This document shows positions 17,007 through 25,179 of a DNA stretch of 64,000 nt, in pieces. A program made the translations under genes and the position numbers. How positions within the stretch are numbered: position 1 is the first letter of the stretch; each line of letters starts with the position of its first letter. The stretch lies in the NCBI RefSeq assembly GCF_045310525.1, contig NZ_JBJHZY010000001.1, positions 248,001 through 312,000 of the forward strand, in the 5' to 3' direction. Source of the stretch: Clostridium_AT radicumherbarum. Lineage in GTDB: Bacteria; Bacillota; Clostridia; Clostridiales; Clostridiaceae. Below the pieces are notes generated by a model. It worked only from the letters and a program-made list of their open reading frames with translations, made no database searches and was not told the origin of the DNA.

Positions 17007-17720
17007 ATGGCTGAAAGAAAAGAGTTTGGGGATGGAATTATATTTACTATAGGAAACTATGTATGGTGGTTTTTTGCAGCAAATATTTATTTTCTATTAG
17101 TTAATATACCATTTATTTTCATAAGTTTAGTTTCTGCACAGACCGGTGCCTCAGGAATAAGTTTGCTTTCTATAATTTGTTCACTGCCTATTGGACCGGC
17201 ATTAGCTGCACTTTTCAGCGTAATGGGCAAGCTAATAAGAGAGAAAGACATAGATGTAACTAAGGACTTTTTTAAAGCTTACAAGACAAATTTTTTAGAA
17301 GGCTTATTCTTTTGGACTATATTAGTGTTTATTCTTTCTGCCATATATATTGATATAACTGTAATAAAGACATCACAGATATTTAATATATTATTTTATG
17401 TAATGGCTCTTATTATTGTATCACAGGCCTTTTACATTTTTACTTTTATATCCCGTTTTTATTTAAGAAAGATAGATGTGGTTAAGTTAGCATTTATATA
17501 TTCGATTAAAAAAATTCATGTAACCATATTAAATTGGATATTATTAGTGCTGATAGCTATACTTGTTACCATAATTCCAATAATACTGATTTTATTTATT
17601 TGTAGTATTTATGCATACTTAGCAATGTATATGCAAAAGGGAATATTAAAGGAAATTGAAGAGAAATTCTCGAATAATAAGGAGAACACAAATAATGATA
17701 TGCAAAGGGCAGGGAACTGA
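17007..17720 (+). CDS. YesL-family (DUF624) membrane protein
   Basis: This 237-residue protein has about six hydrophobic helices, and the FGDGIIFTIGNYVWWFFAANIYFLLVNIP segment is characteristic of YesL/DUF624. Family members often sit next to sugar ABC transporter operons, as this one does (AraC and ROK regulators and a sugar transporter follow), but their function is unknown. A GGAG site precedes ATG. It converges on the AraC-type regulator with only 17 bp between the stop codons and no clear terminator. Confidence 0.8.
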   Translation: MAERKEFGDGIIFTIGNYVWWFFAANIYFLLVNIPFIFISLVSAQTGASGISLLSIICSLPIGPALAALFSVMGKLIREKDIDVTKDFFKAYKTNFLEGLFFWTILVFILSAIYIDITVIKTSQIFNILFYVMALIIVSQAFYIFTFISRFYLRKIDVVKLAFIYSIKKIHVTILNWILLVLIAILVTIIPIILILFICSIYAYLAMYMQKGILKEIEEKFSNNKENTNNDMQRAGN

Positions 17721-17737
17721 TAGTTCTCTGCTCTCTA

Positions 17738-18658
17738 TTATTTAAGCTTTATGGTATCATAACATTCCTTTGCATACTTGCTAGGACTCATTCCTGTAAA
17801 TTTTTTAAATAACTTGCTAAAGTAATAAGGATCCTCTATACCCACTAGATATGCAATTTCAGTAAATTTCAGGGTAGAATTACTAATTAATTCTTTTGCT
17901 TTATTAATTCTAACTAGATTTAAATAATTTATTATAGTATAGCCAGTCATTTTATGAAATACTCTATTCAAATAGTCGTAATTAGATTCAAATCTTTCTT
18001 CAATTTCTGAAGTAGTTATTTTTTTGCTATAGCTGCTGCTAATGAAATTTACTATATCTCTTGCTTTAATAAAGGACTTTGAAAATTGAGCTTCAGATTT
18101 TTCTATTTTAGTAGTTGTATAGTTCCTGCATATTTTTATTAATAGTTCAAGAAATCTTAATGAAGTAATTGTTTTGTAATTCTCATATCTTTGATAAAAA
18201 TCATATTCTGCTTCTGAAAGAATAGATAATAATTCACTGCTATTTTCATAGTGATAATGCTTAGGTAAATAATAGATGGAACTTGTGGGAAGTGCTTCAG
18301 AGTATATATCGCTTGTGAGGGAAAGTTTTCTTTTGTCTATTAGGTCACTGGAAATTTCCGTATAGGTTTTATCAATTATCTTGGAAATACCATTATGCTT
18401 AAAATGAATATAGTAATAATGGCAGGTAGCCTCTTTATAGCCAGAGTGTTCAATATTTGGCTCTAGAAGAAAAGCATCACCCTTCTTTAAGACATAGTCA
18501 TTATTTCCTTCTCTTATATAAAGCTCACCGCTTTTAATGAAATACAGTATGTATTCATCAATAGTACGAGTAAAATGTTTCCAAGGTAAGTTATAATTCA
18601 CCCTGCCTAATAGACGCACTTTTGGAACTATATTTGTATCTAATGCAAGCAAGTCCAT
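17738..18658 (-). CDS. AraC family transcriptional regulator
   Basis: The N-terminal half (about 1-150) is a cupin-like ligand-binding domain (LKKGDAFLLEPNIEHSGY). The C-terminal 100 residues carry two helix-turn-helix motifs, ending in the typical FTEIAYLVGIEDPYYFSKLFKKFTGMSPSKY signature. Start ATG is preceded by AAGGAG. It is divergent from the ROK regulator and beside an isomaltooligosaccharide locus, so a sugar is the likely effector. Its target is not shown by the sequence. Confidence in the family is high and in the ligand low. Confidence 0.9.
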   Translation of the reverse strand: MDLLALDTNIVPKVRLLGRVNYNLPWKHFTRTIDEYILYFIKSGELYIREGNNDYVLKKGDAFLLEPNIEHSGYKEATCHYYYIHFKHNGISKIIDKTYTEISSDLIDKRKLSLTSDIYSEALPTSSIYYLPKHYHYENSSELLSILSEAEYDFYQRYENYKTITSLRFLELLIKICRNYTTTKIEKSEAQFSKSFIKARDIVNFISSSYSKKITTSEIEERFESNYDYLNRVFHKMTGYTIINYLNLVRINKAKELISNSTLKFTEIAYLVGIEDPYYFSKLFKKFTGMSPSKYAKECYDTIKLK

Positions 18659-18747
18659 GTTTTTTCTCCTTAAAATGAATTCTCTAATATTATTTTAAAA
18701 CAAAAAATCATAAATGCAAGAATTGAGCATTAATGATTTAAAAAAAA

Positions 18748-18761
18748 TGAAAAGCATTTCA
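18748..18761. promoter_or_regulatory. Palindromic site between the AraC and ROK genes
   Basis: TGAAAAGCATTTCA is an inverted repeat in the divergent intergenic region. It resembles a catabolite-repression (cre) box, but the centre reads GC where cre has CG, so it may instead be an AraC-regulator site. Confidence 0.35.
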
Positions 18762-18884
18762 AAAAAAGTCGCTATAGTACAAAGAAACTATGAATTGTAC
18801 ATTTTAATTAGCTTGTATAAATTATAAAATAAAAGCAGAAAGAAGCTAAAACAAGAGTTAAGCAGCACAAATTTTTTTATGCAC

Positions 18885-18909
18885 TTACTTTATTCAATGA
18901 AAAATGTAA
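18885..18909. promoter_or_regulatory. Predicted ROK operator 1 (upstream of the ROK gene)
   Basis: This 25-bp imperfect palindrome has outer arms TTACTT and TGTAA around a central ATTCAATGAA. A near-identical copy lies before the sugar-binding protein gene at 20170. It sits 16 bp before the ROK start, which suggests autoregulation. Confidence 0.7.
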
Positions 18910-18925
18910 CTTAAGGTGTGATTAA

Positions 18926-20152
18926 ATGAAGCTTAGAATTGGAAATAAACAATTGATAAGAGATATAAACAGACAGCTTATAATTAATGAAGTAAGATTA
19001 AATGCTCCAATGAGCAGAACTGATTTAGCTAAAAATTTGAAGCTTGGACTTTCTACTATTACTAATATTGTAGAAGAACTAAAAGAGCAGAATTTAGTCT
19101 TTGAAACTGGTGAGGCTGATTCCACTGGTGGAAGAAAACCAATAATGCTGGATTTCAACCATCAATATGGTTACACAATTGGAATCAAAATCGAAGAAAA
19201 CTGTATGCTTTTAGCATTAACTGATTTAAAGGTAGAAGTTAAAGAGTCCTGCAAAGTTACTTTTAAAAAGAATTCTAATAGTGACATAGTGCTTTATCTT
19301 CTTATAGAAAGTATTGATAAGTTAATAAATAAAATACCTAAAGGCAAAAGTCTAATGGGAATTGGCATTGCAATATCAGGACTTGTAGATCAGAAAAAAG
19401 GGCAGCTTATATTTTCAGGTATGCTTAATTGGAAGGGAATAAATATTTGTAAAATTTTAGAGGAGCACTTTAAAGTAGCTGTTTTTATAGATAATGATGT
19501 AAATGCTTATACCTTAGCAGAGCTATGGCAAGGGAAAGGAAAAAGTCTAAGTGATTTTATTGTGGTTACTTATGGCTCAGGTGTAGGGTCAGGCATAGTT
19601 CTAAATCATAAGCTCTATAGAGGAAACTTCGGTGGAGCGGGGGAAATAGGACATATGGTTATTGATATTGGAGGCAAAAAGTGTGAATGCGGCCAGCGGG
19701 GCTGTCTGGAAGCTTATGCTTCAGAAGCATTTATATTAGAATATATTAAAGAAAATAAAGAGTTTTATAATGACTGCATCATAGATGTTAATGAGGATTT
19801 GTCCATTGAAAAAGTTTATGAATATGCAAAGCAAGGGGACATGCTAGCCATAAATGGTTTAAAACTTTCAGCTAAATATTTTGCCTATGGTTTAGTAAGT
19901 ATAATTAATCTTTTAAATCCATCAACTATTATATTAGCTGGTGAAGGCTTAGTGGCAAAGGATATAATTATTCCAGTAGTAAAAGATATAGTGAAGGATA
20001 ACTTCTTTAAAATGCATAATAAAAAGGTGGAAGTTTTAATATCTGATTTAGGTGGATATGCTTTTGAAATAGGGGCATCCCTTCTAGTTGTTAGCAAGCT
20101 TTTTGAAATGCCACTGTATGAAGAGCGAGAAAGCTCGCTATCTTCTTTATAA
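18926..20152 (+). CDS. ROK family transcriptional repressor (XylR/NagC type)
   Basis: An N-terminal winged helix-turn-helix (about 10-70: SRTDLAKNLKLGLSTITNIVEELKEQNLV) precedes a ROK sugar-kinase-like domain. It shows the ROK zinc motif CECGQRGCLEAYAS and the phosphate loop VVTYGSGVGSGIV. Such proteins are sugar-responsive repressors. Two matching palindromes, one before its own gene and one before the next, are the probable operators. It is followed by the transporter and two glycosidases for isomaltooligosaccharides, so those sugars or glucose are the likely inducers. Start ATG follows AAGGTG. Confidence 0.9.
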   Translation: MKLRIGNKQLIRDINRQLIINEVRLNAPMSRTDLAKNLKLGLSTITNIVEELKEQNLVFETGEADSTGGRKPIMLDFNHQYGYTIGIKIEENCMLLALTDLKVEVKESCKVTFKKNSNSDIVLYLLIESIDKLINKIPKGKSLMGIGIAISGLVDQKKGQLIFSGMLNWKGINICKILEEHFKVAVFIDNDVNAYTLAELWQGKGKSLSDFIVVTYGSGVGSGIVLNHKLYRGNFGGAGEIGHMVIDIGGKKCECGQRGCLEAYASEAFILEYIKENKEFYNDCIIDVNEDLSIEKVYEYAKQGDMLAINGLKLSAKYFAYGLVSIINLLNPSTIILAGEGLVAKDIIIPVVKDIVKDNFFKMHNKKVEVLISDLGGYAFEIGASLLVVSKLFEMPLYEERESSLSSL

Positions 20153-20169
20153 TATATTATTTTTCATAG

Positions 20170-20194
20170 TTACTTCATTCAGTGAAGAAAGTAA
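20170..20194. promoter_or_regulatory. Predicted ROK operator 2 (upstream of the sugar transporter)
   Basis: This second copy of the 25-bp palindrome has outer arms TTACTT and AAGTAA around the centre CATTCAGTGAAG. It lies 33 bp before the binding-protein start codon. It matches operator 1 at 21 of 25 positions. Confidence 0.72.
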
Positions 20195-20227
20195 ATATAA
20201 AATTATTATAAAAGGGGGAAATATTAA

Positions 20228-21517
20228 ATGAAAAGTAAAGGATTATTTGCTTCTATAGTTGCGGCTTTAATGATTACCACAATTTTTACAGGCTGTTCAA
20301 ATAAGCCTGCTGCTACAACTGAAAGCAATAATACAGCTACAGATTTGACCAAATTAAGTGGTCAGATTGAAATGTGGAGTACATTCTCAGACAATGAAAA
20401 CAAGGTGTTAAAAGACAAAATAATACCAGCCTTTAATAAAACATACCCAAGTATAACTGTTAAGGTTACAGCAATGCCTAGTGGAGATGACTACAAAAAG
20501 CAAATACTTCAAGCTGCAATGAGTGGTACTACTCCAGACTTAGCAAGAACAGATATTACAGATGTAGCTCTCTATGCTAATCAAGATTACTTAGTACCAT
20601 TAGATTCTATGCAAGGCTTTGATGAAGTAAAAAAGGATACCTTTGAAGGACCAATGAGTACTAATATGTATAATGGTCATTATTATGGTATTCCACTAGA
20701 TACAAATACAAAAATTGCAATATATAATAAGGCAATGTTAACTAAAGCAGGCTTAACAGAGGCGCCTAAAACAATGGATGAGCTTGAGCAATATGCCAAG
20801 GCATGTAAAGCTGATAAAGTGATGGCTATAGGTATGGGAGGAACTGAAGCTTGGGCTATATCTCCATATTTTTTATCACTTGGAGGTAAGTTTACTGATA
20901 ATACAAATACAAAAGCTACAGGATATTTAAATAGTCAAGAAAGTGTTAAAGCTCTTACAAAAATAGTGGAATGGAACGATGCCGGATATGTAGGAAAGAG
21001 CTTGCTTGGTGGAGAAGGTACTTGGGAAGGCTACAATGCAGGACATTATGGTATGATAGATGACGGTCCATGGTGGTATGGAGCTAATAAAGATCAAAAG
21101 CTGGTAAAGGATAATGTAGTGTTTGCTCCAATGCCAAAGGGTGACGGAGGCAGTGTTTCAGTAGTTGGAGGAGAAGATACAATAATATTTAAGGGGTCAA
21201 AGAATCAACAACAAGCTTATGCTTTTGCTAAGTTCTTAGCTTCAGACGAGGCGCAAACTATATTTGCAACTGAGTTAAACATGATGCCTGTTAACAAGAC
21301 TACAGCTAAAAAATCAGTGATAACAGATAATCAAATGTTAGGTGTATATGTTAATCAATTAGGTTCAACTTGGGCAAGAACTCCAAGTCCCAAGTGGGGA
21401 GATATTTCAAGCGCAATGAAAGATGATTTTGAAGCGGCCATAAGACATAAGCTTACTCCACAAGCTGCATTAGATGATGCGGCAAAGAAAGTTGATGCAT
21501 TATTACAGCAAAAGTAA
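20228..21517 (+). CDS. Sugar ABC transporter substrate-binding lipoprotein
   Basis: The lipobox IFTGCSNK (Cys at about residue 23) is followed by a family 1 extracellular solute-binding fold of 429 residues. Family features include IEMWSTFSDNE, the ARTDITDVA region and GGEDTIIFKGSKNQQQAYAF. It should capture an oligosaccharide at the cell surface for the two permeases downstream. The glycosidases in the operon point to alpha-1,6-linked glucans such as isomaltooligosaccharides. Start ATG follows AAGGGGG. A hairpin after the stop may raise its level relative to the permeases. Confidence 0.92.
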   Translation: MKSKGLFASIVAALMITTIFTGCSNKPAATTESNNTATDLTKLSGQIEMWSTFSDNENKVLKDKIIPAFNKTYPSITVKVTAMPSGDDYKKQILQAAMSGTTPDLARTDITDVALYANQDYLVPLDSMQGFDEVKKDTFEGPMSTNMYNGHYYGIPLDTNTKIAIYNKAMLTKAGLTEAPKTMDELEQYAKACKADKVMAIGMGGTEAWAISPYFLSLGGKFTDNTNTKATGYLNSQESVKALTKIVEWNDAGYVGKSLLGGEGTWEGYNAGHYGMIDDGPWWYGANKDQKLVKDNVVFAPMPKGDGGSVSVVGGEDTIIFKGSKNQQQAYAFAKFLASDEAQTIFATELNMMPVNKTTAKKSVITDNQMLGVYVNQLGSTWARTPSPKWGDISSAMKDDFEAAIRHKLTPQAALDDAAKKVDALLQQK

Positions 21518-21533
21518 CAAAGACAATGTAATA

Positions 21534-21571
21534 AATTAAGGATTAAGAGGTTTCTTAATCCTTAATTTTAA
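21534..21571 (+). terminator. Intercistronic hairpin (partial terminator or mRNA stabiliser)
   Basis: AATTAAGGATTAAG (21534-21547) pairs perfectly with CTTAATCCTTAATT (21554-21567) over a 6-nt loop, followed by TTTAAAAT. It lies inside the operon between the binding protein and the first permease, so full termination is unlikely. Confidence 0.6.
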
Positions 21572-21591
21572 AATAGAGGAGAGTGATATAT

Positions 21592-22542
21592 TTGGAGAGA
21601 AAGCATGTAGCTGTTTCACATTCTAGAAGACTTAAGAAAGAACATAGGGAGGCTTTTGAGGGCTGGGCCTTTATTGGCGTAGGGTTTTTACTTTTTTTAG
21701 TATTTGTGGCTTATCCTCTTTTAAAGAATGTGATGATGGCATTCATGAATTACAGTGTTAATCCAAATAAAGCTAGTACCTTTATAGGACTTGCGAACTT
21801 TAAAAAGGCATTTATTCCAGGTGGAGTATTAGATGAAAGTTCTAAGTTTTATTTATCTATAAGAAACACACTGCTGGCAGTACTGATTACAGTTCCGGCT
21901 CAATGGTTTTTAGGTATGGTAATTGCTGTTATTATTGAAGCACTTTCAAAGGGAAAGATGATCTACAGGTTTTTACTATATATTCCTGTAATTTCAGATT
22001 GGATAGTTGTTGCTTTGTTATTTAAGTATATTTTTCAGGATACTAGAGGAGCTTTAATAAATTCCATTTTACTTAACCTGCATCTTATAAGTGAGCCTGT
22101 TGCTTGGCTCCAAAATGAGTGGACAGGGAACATTGTAATATGGTCACTTTGTATTTGGAAAGGAATAGGCTGGGTAATGATTATGTATACTGCTGCTCTT
22201 CAAGACTTGCCAAAAGATATGTATGAAGCGGCAGAAGTAGATGGAGCAACCAAGGTGCAGCAAGTATTTAAAATTACATTACCATTACTTGCATCAAGAA
22301 CCTATTTCATAATAATTAACTTAATAATAGGAGCCTTCAATATAATGCTTCAGGTAATGCTTGTTACTGGAGGTGGACCACTAGGTAGGACTGACGTTCT
22401 TTTAGATTATATGTATAATAAGGCTTTCTCAAGCTTTGACTTTGGCTATGCAGCAGCACTAAGTTTAGTAATGGGAACTATTTTAATTACTATTTCCGCT
22501 GTGCAGAAAAAACTAACTAAGAATATAGAAGTTCAATTCTAA
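21592..22542 (+). CDS. Sugar ABC transporter permease (MalF type)
   Basis: This permease has six hydrophobic helices and the EAA motif YEAAEVDGATKVQQVFKITLPLL near residue 210. I place the start at TTG 21592 because GAGGAG lies 10 nt upstream; the GTG at 21583 almost overlaps that site. It pairs with the MalG-type permease 12 bp downstream. The two together form the membrane channel for the sugar delivered by the binding protein. No ATPase gene is present in the operon, so a shared MsmK/UgpC-like ATPase must be supplied from elsewhere. Confidence 0.9.
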   Translation: MERKHVAVSHSRRLKKEHREAFEGWAFIGVGFLLFLVFVAYPLLKNVMMAFMNYSVNPNKASTFIGLANFKKAFIPGGVLDESSKFYLSIRNTLLAVLITVPAQWFLGMVIAVIIEALSKGKMIYRFLLYIPVISDWIVVALLFKYIFQDTRGALINSILLNLHLISEPVAWLQNEWTGNIVIWSLCIWKGIGWVMIMYTAALQDLPKDMYEAAEVDGATKVQQVFKITLPLLASRTYFIIINLIIGAFNIMLQVMLVTGGGPLGRTDVLLDYMYNKAFSSFDFGYAAALSLVMGTILITISAVQKKLTKNIEVQF

Positions 22543-22554
22543 GGAGGTGGAATA

Positions 22555-23388
22555 ATGGTTAGGAATAATTTTGCTCAAAAATTAATGCATTTAATCCTTA
22601 TATTAATAGTTATAATTTCATTACTTCCATTTCTAAACATGATAACTATGTCACTAATGCCTAATACCTATATTTTACCTTCAATGCCGCAGATAATTCC
22701 AAAACAATTTTACTTTGGAAATTATGTTGCTGTTTGGATGGGTGAGAACTTTTCTAGATATTTTATAAATAGCCTATTTGTTACTTTGTGCACTACGTTT
22801 CTCACATTATTTGTAGCATCATTATCAGGCTACGGCTTTGCAAGATTAAATTTTCCAGGGAAAAATATAATATTTAATATTTATATATTTTCTTTGATGA
22901 TGCCCGCTGTGCTTGCTTTAATTTCACAGTTCACTATTTTGCAGGGATTGCACTTAGTAGATACTTATCTAGGTCTACTGCTCTTATATGTTAGTATGGG
23001 TGTAGCAGGTAATACCTTCTTTTTAAAAGGTTTTTTTGAAACTATTCCAAAAGAATTAGAAGAATCTGTAATTATGGATGGAGGAAATAAATGGACTATC
23101 TATAGGAAAATAATTCTGCCACTTTCAAAACCAGCTTTAGCTACTATGGCCATAGGTACTTTCTCAGGCACCTGGATGGAAGTGTTTACAGCACTAACTG
23201 TTATTAAAACTCAATCAAAGAGAACATTACCTATTGCATTAAAACTGCTGCAAAATGGGAAAGCAACTGAATGGGGACTGATTTTTGCTGCAGCCATAAT
23301 GGTTTTAATACCTATAATTATGATATTTATTATATTTAATAAGCAATTTATAAAGCAAGGTGGAAATCAAGGTGCTGTTAAAGGTTAA
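22555..23388 (+). CDS. Sugar ABC transporter permease (MalG type)
   Basis: This is a 277-residue permease with six hydrophobic helices and an EAA-type docking loop (ELEESVIMDGGNKWTIYRKIILPLSKP). The N-terminal LLPFLNMITMSLMPN segment is typical of MalG-like subunits. A strong AAGGAGGTGG site precedes ATG. It forms a heterodimer with the preceding permease. The next gene encodes a GH66 enzyme after 67 bp, which includes the 12-bp palindrome ATTTCTAGAAAT at about 23391. Confidence 0.92.
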   Translation: MVRNNFAQKLMHLILILIVIISLLPFLNMITMSLMPNTYILPSMPQIIPKQFYFGNYVAVWMGENFSRYFINSLFVTLCTTFLTLFVASLSGYGFARLNFPGKNIIFNIYIFSLMMPAVLALISQFTILQGLHLVDTYLGLLLLYVSMGVAGNTFFLKGFFETIPKELEESVIMDGGNKWTIYRKIILPLSKPALATMAIGTFSGTWMEVFTALTVIKTQSKRTLPIALKLLQNGKATEWGLIFAAAIMVLIPIIMIFIIFNKQFIKQGGNQGAVKG

Positions 23389-23455
23389 TTAGATTTCTAG
23401 AAATGCAGTGTTTAGTAGAACTTATATTGAAAAAAGCTTGGGAAGGCGGGTAATT

Positions 23456-25144
23456 ATGATTTTAGATTTATATCCAAGGAAGTCATATTTTTGCACAGGT
23501 GAAGCAATTAGCATAGAAGTGCTTTTAGATAACATAATAGGTGATTATATTCTTAAACTGCAAGTTTTTAATTTGCAAGAACTTATTTATGAAGAAATAA
23601 GACCAATAGTAAAATCAGATAAAAAGGTGATTTTAGAGTTTAAGCTTCCTGTTAAAGAAGCAAATTTAAGTGGGTTTGGGGTAGAGGCTTTGCTTTTAAA
23701 AGGGGAAGAGACTATCTCAAGTTCAAGTACAGCCTTTGATGTTTTAGAAGATTTCAAATATGCTCCTCGATATGGATTTCTTTCTGATTTTGAATCTTCG
23801 GAACTTAATGATGAAAGTGATGCAGCTCAACTTAATAAATATCATATTAATGCAGTACAGTTTTATGACTGGATGTATAGGCATCATGAGCTCTTGCCTC
23901 CTGAAGATGAATTTATTGATGCTATGGGCAGAAGATTATCACTTCCTGTAGTAAAGCAAAAGATTGGCTATGTGAAAAGCTATGGAATGAAAGCCATAGG
24001 CTATGGAGCAGTTTATGGTGCAGAGAAGGAATATTACAATGAAAAAAAGGAACAGGTTTATTTTAAAAATGATGGGAAAGTAATAAATTTTATAGATTTT
24101 ATTTATATGATGGATATTAATAGGGAATCTCCTTGGCATGATCACATAATAAGGGAATTCTCAAAGGCTATTGACTTTGGTTTTGATGGAATACACATGG
24201 ATCAATACGGATTTCCTAAGGAAGCCTTAGCAAGATCAAAGGAAGGATTAAAGGTTAGGCACTTAAGAGATGATTTTCCAAAACTTATTGAAGATACAAG
24301 AAGCTATATTGAAGCTAGCGGAAAGGAAGTTAATTTAATTTTCAATGCAGTAAATAATTGGCCTATTGATTCAGTTGCAAAGGCACCACAGGACTGCATG
24401 TATATAGAGGTTTGGTCTCCTAATGACACTTATGAGGATTTAAATAAGCTTATAGTAAATGCTAAAAAATATGCTCCTGATAAACAAGTTATACTAGCAG
24501 CATACTTAAAGCCTTTTCTTGAGAAAGAAGAAGAAGCAAGAAAGAGTGCTGAAAATGGAGCTCTTCTTACTATGTCCTCAATTTTCTCCTCTGGCGGATT
24601 TCATCTTCTATTAGGTGAAAATAATGGAGTGCTTACAGAAGCTTATTATCCACAATATGCTAGATTAGATTCTGAAAGCTTTATAAAAATAATGAGAAAC
24701 TATTACGATTTTATTGTAAGATACGAGGAACTGCTTTTTAATTTCAAATTAATTGATAATACATTTACTTATACAGGTGGAATAAATGGAGAATATACAT
24801 TTAAAAATGGAAACTTTTCACCTAAGCCTGAAAGCGATAAGGTATGGACACAAATAAAAGAAATGGATGGTATAAAAGTTATAAATTTAATTAATTATAC
24901 TGGAATTAATAATATGAATTGGAATGAAGGAAAGCAGCAGCTTCCAGAAGAGCTTTCAAATATTGAAGTAACTTGTTTAGTTGTTGAAAAAGTAAAAGAA
25001 GTTTATTTTGCTTCACCTGATTTTGATAACTGTATGAGTAGGAAAATCAATTTTAAATATGTGGAACATGACCAAGGTAAAGCTATACAGTTCATTGTTC
25101 CAAAGCTTCATATTTGGGATATTGTATATATTATGGTAGGATAA
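23456..25144 (+). CDS. Glycoside hydrolase family 66 (dextranase-like), cytoplasmic
   Basis: The sequence matches GH66 (dextranases and cycloisomaltooligosaccharide glucanotransferases). It has YGFLSDFE, INAVQFYDWMYRHHEL and GYGAVYGAE, then the likely nucleophile Asp in DGIHMDQYG (about residue 248) and the acid/base Glu in YIEVWSP. There is no signal peptide, so it should act inside the cell on imported oligosaccharides. I start at ATG 23456, which follows GGAAGGCGGG. At 562 residues it lacks extra carbohydrate-binding modules. The operon partner is an alpha-1,6-glucosidase, which supports alpha-1,6-glucan as substrate. Confidence 0.85.
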   Translation: MILDLYPRKSYFCTGEAISIEVLLDNIIGDYILKLQVFNLQELIYEEIRPIVKSDKKVILEFKLPVKEANLSGFGVEALLLKGEETISSSSTAFDVLEDFKYAPRYGFLSDFESSELNDESDAAQLNKYHINAVQFYDWMYRHHELLPPEDEFIDAMGRRLSLPVVKQKIGYVKSYGMKAIGYGAVYGAEKEYYNEKKEQVYFKNDGKVINFIDFIYMMDINRESPWHDHIIREFSKAIDFGFDGIHMDQYGFPKEALARSKEGLKVRHLRDDFPKLIEDTRSYIEASGKEVNLIFNAVNNWPIDSVAKAPQDCMYIEVWSPNDTYEDLNKLIVNAKKYAPDKQVILAAYLKPFLEKEEEARKSAENGALLTMSSIFSSGGFHLLLGENNGVLTEAYYPQYARLDSESFIKIMRNYYDFIVRYEELLFNFKLIDNTFTYTGGINGEYTFKNGNFSPKPESDKVWTQIKEMDGIKVINLINYTGINNMNWNEGKQQLPEELSNIEVTCLVVEKVKEVYFASPDFDNCMSRKINFKYVEHDQGKAIQFIVPKLHIWDIVYIMVG

Positions 25145-25179
25145 TATCAAAATATTTGGCAATTGAAAGGAGATTATAT

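Noticed and set aside
18748..18761. Catabolite-repression cre site between AraC and ROK genes
   Set aside because: The centre is GC rather than the conserved CG, so it was kept only as a generic palindrome.
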